The notes below the pieces were generated by a model. The model was not told the DNA's origin. It ran no database searches and saw nothing but the letters and a program-made list of their open reading frames with translations. A stretch of 64,000 nucleotides of DNA from Arthrobacter sp. UKPF54-2 (GTDB lineage: Bacteria > Actinomycetota > Actinomycetes > Actinomycetales > Micrococcaceae), in the NCBI RefSeq assembly GCF_007858535.1, contig NZ_CP040174.1:1860001-1924000 (forward strand), given 5' to 3'. Numbering within the stretch: position 1 is the stretch's first letter; every line of letters begins with the position of its first letter. Both the position numbers and the translations under genes were made by a program. This document shows, in pieces, positions 59,197 to 64,000 of the stretch.

Positions 59197-59604
59197 ATGA
59201 CCCAGTCCAGGCTTGAAGCCGCCCCGACGCAGTCCGGCGAGGACTTCTCCCGTGTGGCCCTCACCCCCGAGGCCGTCGAGCTGCTCCGCAAGCTCTGGCT
59301 CCAGCACGGCCCGCTGATGTTCCACCAGTCCGGCGGCTGCTGCGACGGGTCCTCGCCCATGTGCTACCCCGCCGGGGAATTCCTCACCGGCGACTCCGAC
59401 GTACTGCTGGGCCTCTTCGACATCTCGGACGGCGCGCAGCCGCAGCCCCTGGAGTTCTGGATGTCCCGGGAACAGTTCAACTACTGGAGCCACACCCACC
59501 TGACCGTCGACGTCGTCCCCGGCCGGGGGAGCGGCTTCAGCGTCGAGGCGCCCGAAGGCAAGCGGTTCCTGATCCGCTCCACCCTGATGGACTGGCCGGT
59601 CTAA
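59197..59604 (+). CDS. DUF779 protein
   Basis: A 135-aa protein of DUF779, typically encoded next to acetaldehyde dehydrogenases, as here (95 bp downstream). Conserved features: LMFHQSGGCCDGSSPMCYP with three cysteines, possibly metal-binding, and FWMSREQFNYWSHTHLTVDVVPGRGSGFSVE. AGGAG precedes the ATG. Its function is not established; the fixed association suggests an accessory role for the dehydrogenase. It ends at a strong hairpin (59619-59676). Confidence 0.82.
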   Translation: MTQSRLEAAPTQSGEDFSRVALTPEAVELLRKLWLQHGPLMFHQSGGCCDGSSPMCYPAGEFLTGDSDVLLGLFDISDGAQPQPLEFWMSREQFNYWSHTHLTVDVVPGRGSGFSVEAPEGKRFLIRSTLMDWPV

Positions 59605-59618
59605 GCCGCCGCCACCTT

Positions 59619-59676
59619 AAGCGCGAACGTACACGTGGGGCCCTCGCCGGAGGGCCCCACGTGTACGTCCGCGCTT
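59619..59676. terminator. 27-bp hairpin terminator after DUF779
   Basis: 59619-59645 pairs with 59650-59676 with one mismatch and a GCCG loop. The stem begins AAGCGCG and ends CGCGCTT. Confidence 0.75.
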
Positions 59677-59779
59677 CCGTGCGTCTCAGAATGTGGGACA
59701 AAAGCGGCCGTCCAGTGGATGGACACTACTATTAATAGGTCCGTTTCCAACCCAGCTACCGAAATTTTTGGACCTTCCT

Positions 59780-61366
59780 ATGAACCTTTTCCGGACCAAA
59801 TCCATTGAGCAGTCGATCGCCGACGCCGATGAGCCCGGACGCAAGCTGAAGCGCTCGCTCAGCACCTGGGACCTGATGATCATGGGCGTCGCCGTTGCCG
59901 TCGGCGCCGGGATCTTCTCGGTCGGGGCCAAGGCTGCCGCGAACTTCGCCGGCCCCGCCGTGACCATCTCCTTCGCGATCGCCGCCGTCACCTGCGCCCT
60001 CGCGATCATGTGCTACGCCGAATTCGCCACGGCCATCCCGGTGGCAGGCTCCGCCTACGTCTTCACCTACGCCACCATGGGGGAGGTGCTGGCCTGGATC
60101 ATCGGCTGGAACCTCATCCTCGAGCTCTTCACCGCGGCCGCCGTGATCGCCAAGTACTGGGGCATCTACCTCAGCAAGGTCTTCGCGCTGATGGGGCTGG
60201 ACGTTCCGCCGTCGATCTCCGTGGCCGGCGTCGACCTGTTCTGGGGCGCCTTCCTGATCGTCGCCGTCTTCACCGTGCTGCTGGTCCTCGGGACCAAGCT
60301 GTCCGCCCGGGTCGGCAACGTTTTCACCCTGATCAAGATCGCGGTGGTGCTCTTTGTGATCGTGGTGGGCTTTAGCTACGTGAAGTTCGAGAACTACGCG
60401 CCGTTCGTCCCGGCCTCCGAGCCCACCGGCGGCACCGGCGCCACGGACGTGCTCAAGCAGTCCTTCTTCGGCTTCCTCACCGGCGCGGCCCCCGCGCAGT
60501 ACGGCACCCTGGGCATCTTCGCCGGCGCGGCCCTCGTGTTCTTCGCCTTCATCGGTTTCGACGTCGTCGCCACCTCCGCCGAAGAGGTTAAGAACCCGCA
60601 GAAGACGCTGCCCCGCGGCATTTTCGGCGGCCTCGCGATCGTCACCGTGCTCTACATCCTGGTCTCCCTCGCCCTGACCGGCATGGTCTCCTACACCAAG
60701 CTGGCCGAGGCAAAGAACCCCACCCTGACCACAGCCTTCGAGGCCGTCGGCAACACCGACGCCGCCAAGGTGATCGCTTTCGGCTCCCTGGTCGGCCTGA
60801 CCACGGTGATCATGGTCCTGCTGATGGGCCTCTCGCGTGTGGTCCTGGCCATGAGCCGCGACGGCCTGCTGCCGCGCTCGCTGTCCAAGACCAGCACCAT
60901 CCGCGCGACGCCGGCCCGCCTGCAGATCATCTGCGGCACGGCCGTGGCCCTCGTGGCCGGGCTGACCAACGTGGACCTGCTCGAGGAAATGATCAACATC
61001 GGCACGCTCTCCGCCTTTGTGATGGTCAGCCTCGGCATCCTCGTGCTGCGCAAAAAGCGCCCGGACCTCAAACCGGCGTTCCGCGTCCCGTTCGGAAAGG
61101 TGCTGCCGGTCGTGTCGGCCGTCCTGTGCCTGTACCTGATGACCAACCTGGCCGTGGAGACCTGGATCTTCTTCGCCATCTGGCTGGCCATCGGCATTGC
61201 GATCTACTTCGCCTACGGCCAGCGCCACTCCCGCCTCAACGGGAAGTTCGCCGAGGCCCGGGCCGCCGTCAACGGCGCGGACCGGGCAGGTAAGGCCGAC
61301 ACCGCCAACGCGACGGCCGACGCCAACGCCGCGGACGAGGACGCCGAGGCGCTCACCCGTTCCTGA
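59780..61366 (+). CDS. APC-family amino acid permease
   Basis: A 528-aa transporter with twelve predicted helices, cationic amino acid (YfnA/CAT-like) type. The N-terminus LKRSLSTWDLMIMGVAVAVG is the family start, followed by VGAGIFSVGA (substrate-binding helix 1) and VAGSAYVFTYATMGEVLAWI. A hydrophilic Ala/Asp-rich tail ends the protein. ATG 59780 (MNLFRTKSIEQS) is chosen because upstream codons lie in a promoter-like AT-rich patch (about 59725-59735). Substrate unknown. Confidence 0.85.
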   Translation: MNLFRTKSIEQSIADADEPGRKLKRSLSTWDLMIMGVAVAVGAGIFSVGAKAAANFAGPAVTISFAIAAVTCALAIMCYAEFATAIPVAGSAYVFTYATMGEVLAWIIGWNLILELFTAAAVIAKYWGIYLSKVFALMGLDVPPSISVAGVDLFWGAFLIVAVFTVLLVLGTKLSARVGNVFTLIKIAVVLFVIVVGFSYVKFENYAPFVPASEPTGGTGATDVLKQSFFGFLTGAAPAQYGTLGIFAGAALVFFAFIGFDVVATSAEEVKNPQKTLPRGIFGGLAIVTVLYILVSLALTGMVSYTKLAEAKNPTLTTAFEAVGNTDAAKVIAFGSLVGLTTVIMVLLMGLSRVVLAMSRDGLLPRSLSKTSTIRATPARLQIICGTAVALVAGLTNVDLLEEMINIGTLSAFVMVSLGILVLRKKRPDLKPAFRVPFGKVLPVVSAVLCLYLMTNLAVETWIFFAIWLAIGIAIYFAYGQRHSRLNGKFAEARAAVNGADRAGKADTANATADANAADEDAEALTRS

Positions 61367-61436
61367 GCCGCAGGCTCCCGGTCCGGGCACCTTCGCCTTG
61401 TGCCGGGAGCCCCGGCGTGGGGGTTGCTCCGCCGGG

Positions 61437-62072
61437 TCAGGGGGCGGCGTAACGGCCCTCCCATTCCACGAGGGGGCGCAGTGCCTCCCAACGGGTGGCC
61501 ACTTCCTTGACTGCCCCAGGGCCGGCCAGCCAGTCGGGCTGGCCGACATTGACCCCGGCCGTCAAGGACTTGAACTTGAGCAGTTCCGCCCGGGGATGGT
61601 CCTTCTCGAAGCCCCGCGGCACCGTCTTCAATCGCTCGCCCTCCACCGCGAATCCGGCGGCACCTACCTTGTCCACAATCTCTGCCAGGGCCTCCCCGCT
61701 GGCGGGAGCGTCCACGGCGCCGCGGAAGCGGGCCAGCTGGGCCGGGCTTTGAGTATGGCAGCCCCCGCCGATGAGGAGGCCGTCGGCGCTGAGCTGGATG
61801 TAGAAGCCCACCCCCTCGTCCACCGACGCGAAGGCGCCCTGCGCGGTCTTGTACGGTGATTTGTCCGGTGAGAACCGGACGTCGCGGTTGGGGCGGAATA
61901 GCTTGGCGGGCCCGAAGCGCGGTTCTAGCTCGGCCAGGAGCAGGGTCAGCGGCTCCTTCACCGCGGCGTCGTACACAGGCTTGTGCTCCAGCCACCAGTC
62001 CCGGTTGTTGTTCTGTTCAAGGTCGGCGTAGAACCGGAAGGCCTCAGCCGGAATGCCAGTGAATGCGGTCAT
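61437..62072 (-). CDS. DUF2461 family protein
   Basis: A 211-aa protein of the DUF2461 (TIGR02453) family. Diagnostic text: FRFYADLEQNNNRDWWLEHK near the N-terminus, LFRPNRDVRFSPDKSPYKT and GFYIQLSADGLLIGGGCH. Its function is unknown across the family. ATG 62072 is used; a TTG two codons earlier is possible. No operon partner. Confidence 0.82.
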   Translation of the reverse strand: MTAFTGIPAEAFRFYADLEQNNNRDWWLEHKPVYDAAVKEPLTLLLAELEPRFGPAKLFRPNRDVRFSPDKSPYKTAQGAFASVDEGVGFYIQLSADGLLIGGGCHTQSPAQLARFRGAVDAPASGEALAEIVDKVGAAGFAVEGERLKTVPRGFEKDHPRAELLKFKSLTAGVNVGQPDWLAGPGAVKEVATRWEALRPLVEWEGRYAAP

Positions 62073-62138
62073 GCCCAAATCCTACGGAGCCGCGGCGGAC
62101 TGTGGGGAGGCGGCCGCGACCCATGTGGATAACGCCAA

Positions 62139-62172
62139 AACGCCCCGCCACGGAGATCCGTGGCGGGGCGTT
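62139..62172 (-). terminator. Terminator of the furA-katA transcript
   Basis: A perfect 16-bp inverted repeat (62139-62154 with 62157-62172), followed on the minus strand by TTTTGG after the stem, directly beyond the katA stop. Confidence 0.8.
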
Positions 62173-62183
62173 CGACGGAACGA

Positions 62184-63683
62184 TCAGACCTTGTTGGCGG
62201 CCTCGGCGTCGGACTCGACCTGGCCGGCACCCAGGTTGGCGCGCAGCTTAGCGCCGAGCTCGGCGTCGACGTTGGTCCAGTACTGGATGGCGCGTTCCTT
62301 GATGGCAGCGCTCTTCACGCCGCTGACGGCGCCGGTGATGGTGTCCAGCAGGCGGGCCTTGGCGCCGTCGTCGAACACCTCGCGGTACAGCGTGCCGGCC
62401 TGGCCGAAGTCGCTGTCCTCAGCGTGCAGGGAGTGCGCGGAGAGCGTCAGCTCGCCGTCGTTCTCCCAGCCGCCGGCCGGGCTCTGCGGCTCCACGGCAG
62501 CCGGACCGCCGACGGAATTCGGGGCGTACACCGGAACCGAGGGAGCGTTGAAGTGGTACCGGCCAGCGCCGTCCTGGCTGTAGTTGTTGACCTGGCTTTT
62601 GGGCAGGTTCACCGGGAGCTGGGCGTGGTTGGTGCCCACGCGGTAACGGTGTGCGTCGGCGTAGGAGAAGATGCGGGCCTGCAGCATCTTGTCCGGCGAG
62701 GCGGCGATGCCCGGTACGAAGTTCGACGGCGCGAAGGTGGCCTGCTCGATCTGCGCGAAGTAGTTCTCCGGGTTCTTGTTCAGCTCCATGGTGCCGACCT
62801 TGACCAGCGGGTAGTCGCTGTGCGGCCAGACCTTGGTGAGGTCGAACGGGTTGAAGCGGTAGGTCTTGGCGTCCTCGTAAGGCATGACCTGCACGTGCAG
62901 GTCCCAGGAGGGGAAGTTGCCCGCGGCGATGTTCTCCTGCAGGTCGCGGATGTAGAAGTCCGCGTCCGAGCCGGCCAGGGCCTCGGCCTCGTCGCCTGTC
63001 AGGGACTTGACACCCTGGTTGGACTTGAAGTGGTACTTGACCCAGAAGCGCTCGCCCGCGGCGTTGATCCACTGGTAGGTGTGCGAGCCGTAGCCCTGCA
63101 TTTCGCGCCACGAGGCCGGCAGGCCACGGTCGCCCATAAGCCAGGTGACCTGGTGCGCGGACTCGGGGGAAAGGGTCCAGAAGTCCCACTGCATGTCCGC
63201 GTCGCGCAGGTGGCTGCCCGGCAGGCGCTTCTGCGAGTGGATGAAGTCCGGGAACTTGATGCCGTCCCGGATGAAGAACACGGGGGTGTTGTTGCCGACC
63301 AGGTCGTAGTTGCCCTCGGTGGTGTAGAACTTCACGGCAAAACCGCGGGGGTCGCGCCAGGTGTCCGGGGAGCCGTTTTCGCCGGCGACGGAGGAGAAAC
63401 GGATGAGCATGTCCGTCTCGGTGCCCGGCTGGAACAGAGCGGCCTTCGTGTACTGGGAGACGTCACCGGTGGTCTTGAAGGTACCGAACGCGCCGCCGCC
63501 CTTGGCGTGCACCACACGCTCCGGCACGCGCTCGCGGTTGAACTGGGCCAGCTTCTCGATCAGGTAGTGATCGGTCAGGATGATCGCGCCGTCGGCACCG
63601 ACGGACTGCGAGTGGGCATCGGACGTGACGGGGGCACCGGACTGGGTCGTGGACACTGCGGGCGCAGCGATGTTCTGAGTCAT
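62184..63683 (-). CDS. katA: Monofunctional heme catalase
   Basis: A 499-aa clade-3-size catalase degrading hydrogen peroxide. Active-site His is in [15 protein letters not shown], the distal Asn in [15 protein letters not shown] neighbourhood (GNNTPVFF), and the proximal heme ligand Tyr is in [14 protein letters not shown]. The C-terminus is a short catalase-related domain. It follows the Fur-family gene by 23 bp on the same strand, giving the common furA-katA pair in which the Fur protein senses peroxide or iron and represses both genes. Confidence 0.93.
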   Translation of the reverse strand: MTQNIAAPAVSTTQSGAPVTSDAHSQSVGADGAIILTDHYLIEKLAQFNRERVPERVVHAKGGGAFGTFKTTGDVSQYTKAALFQPGTETDMLIRFSSVAGENGSPDTWRDPRGFAVKFYTTEGNYDLVGNNTPVFFIRDGIKFPDFIHSQKRLPGSHLRDADMQWDFWTLSPESAHQVTWLMGDRGLPASWREMQGYGSHTYQWINAAGERFWVKYHFKSNQGVKSLTGDEAEALAGSDADFYIRDLQENIAAGNFPSWDLHVQVMPYEDAKTYRFNPFDLTKVWPHSDYPLVKVGTMELNKNPENYFAQIEQATFAPSNFVPGIAASPDKMLQARIFSYADAHRYRVGTNHAQLPVNLPKSQVNNYSQDGAGRYHFNAPSVPVYAPNSVGGPAAVEPQSPAGGWENDGELTLSAHSLHAEDSDFGQAGTLYREVFDDGAKARLLDTITGAVSGVKSAAIKERAIQYWTNVDAELGAKLRANLGAGQVESDAEAANKV

Positions 63684-63706
63684 CGTTCTCCTATTTCTGT
63701 TTCTAA

Positions 63707-64000
63707 CTAGTTACGGTCGTCGGGAAGTGTTTGGGTGCGATGGCAGTCCTCGCAGATGCCCTGGTAGAGGACGTCCGCGATCTGGATGGTCATCGGCTTG
63801 GCGCCGGCATCCCAGTGCGGGGTCAGGCACGGAGCGTGGCCGACGGCGCACTCGACGTCCTCGACGCGGCCGCAGCTGATGCACACGGCGTGGTGGTGGT
63901 TGTCGCCCACCCGCGTCTCGTACAGCGCCGGGGAGTGCGGAGGTTCGAACCGGCGCAGCATCTGCAGCCCGGTGAGATCGCCCAGGACCACGTAGACCGA
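63707..64000 (-). CDS. Fur family regulator, 5' partial
   Basis: Only the C-terminal part is present; the frame is open to the right edge and reads [17 protein letters not shown], the hinge after the winged helix in Fur proteins, so the GTG at 63991 is internal. The regulatory metal site [17 protein letters not shown] and the structural zinc cysteines (CISCG; CEDCH) are intact. Its position directly upstream of katA suggests a FurA/PerR-like peroxide-responsive repressor. Confidence 0.88.
   Translation of the reverse strand, partial: SVYVVLGDLTGLQMLRRFEPPHSPALYETRVGDNHHHAVCISCGRVEDVECAVGHAPCLTPHWDAGAKPMTIQIADVLYQGICEDCHRTQTLPDDRN

Overview
The window is high-GC, gene-dense chromosomal DNA of an actinobacterium. 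The gene set points to the Arthrobacter/Pseudarthrobacter group of Micrococcaceae: a demethylmenaquinone pathway, ANTAR and PucR regulators, an FprA-type ferredoxin reductase, DUF1206 and TRIC membrane proteins, and many start codons lying 6-7 nt downstream of a -10 box. The genus is inferred from gene content and style, not from a marker gene. No rRNA, tRNA, CRISPR array, transposase or prophage gene was seen.

Layout. 1-4.1 kb is the end of a surface-polysaccharide type locus with more A/T-ending codons than the rest: a 5'-truncated tyrosine-kinase-like ATPase with a defective Walker A, an exported beta-helix protein, a possible small ORF, a PIG-L deacetylase and, on the other strand, a WbqC-like protein. 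4.4-11.3 kb holds an MBL-fold hydrolase, an EspI-like MinD ATPase, a GAF-ANTAR protein, an MFS exporter, a PAP2 phosphatase and a GH32 enzyme. 11.5-29 kb carries most menaquinone genes in pieces (menC, menD, menF, menG, menJ, a polyprenyl diphosphate synthase). They are interrupted by a camelysin/TasA-like protein with a SipW-type signal peptidase fused to a LamG domain, a MarR regulator, a PhoX phosphatase, an E. coli-type argS and a polar amino acid ABC transporter.

31.5-45 kb is a sulfur-assimilation island: sirohydrochlorin chelatase, ferredoxin sulfite reductase, APS reductase, cysD, cysN, rtcB, an ssuABC-like sulfonate transporter, a small monooxygenase, cysG and fprA. These genes cover sulfate activation and reduction, siroheme supply, electron supply and organosulfur uptake. 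Three start points in this island (sir, a leader peptide ahead of ssuA, cysG) share one promoter architecture: a tandem direct repeat with a 20-bp period, a TTG -35, an 18-bp spacer, and a CTAnnGT -10 placed so that transcripts should begin at the ATG. The ssuA leader is a 22-codon leaderless ORF containing adjacent Cys codons, which resembles cysteine-responsive attenuation.

45-64 kb contains topoisomerase IB, DUF1206 and small membrane proteins, a PucR-controlled GABA catabolic pair (gamma-aminobutyraldehyde dehydrogenase, gabT), a universal stress protein, a RarD permease, a second fprA, an AcoR-like GAF regulator next to an acetaldehyde dehydrogenase and DUF779 pair, an APC permease, a DUF2461 protein and a furA-katA pair cut by the right edge.
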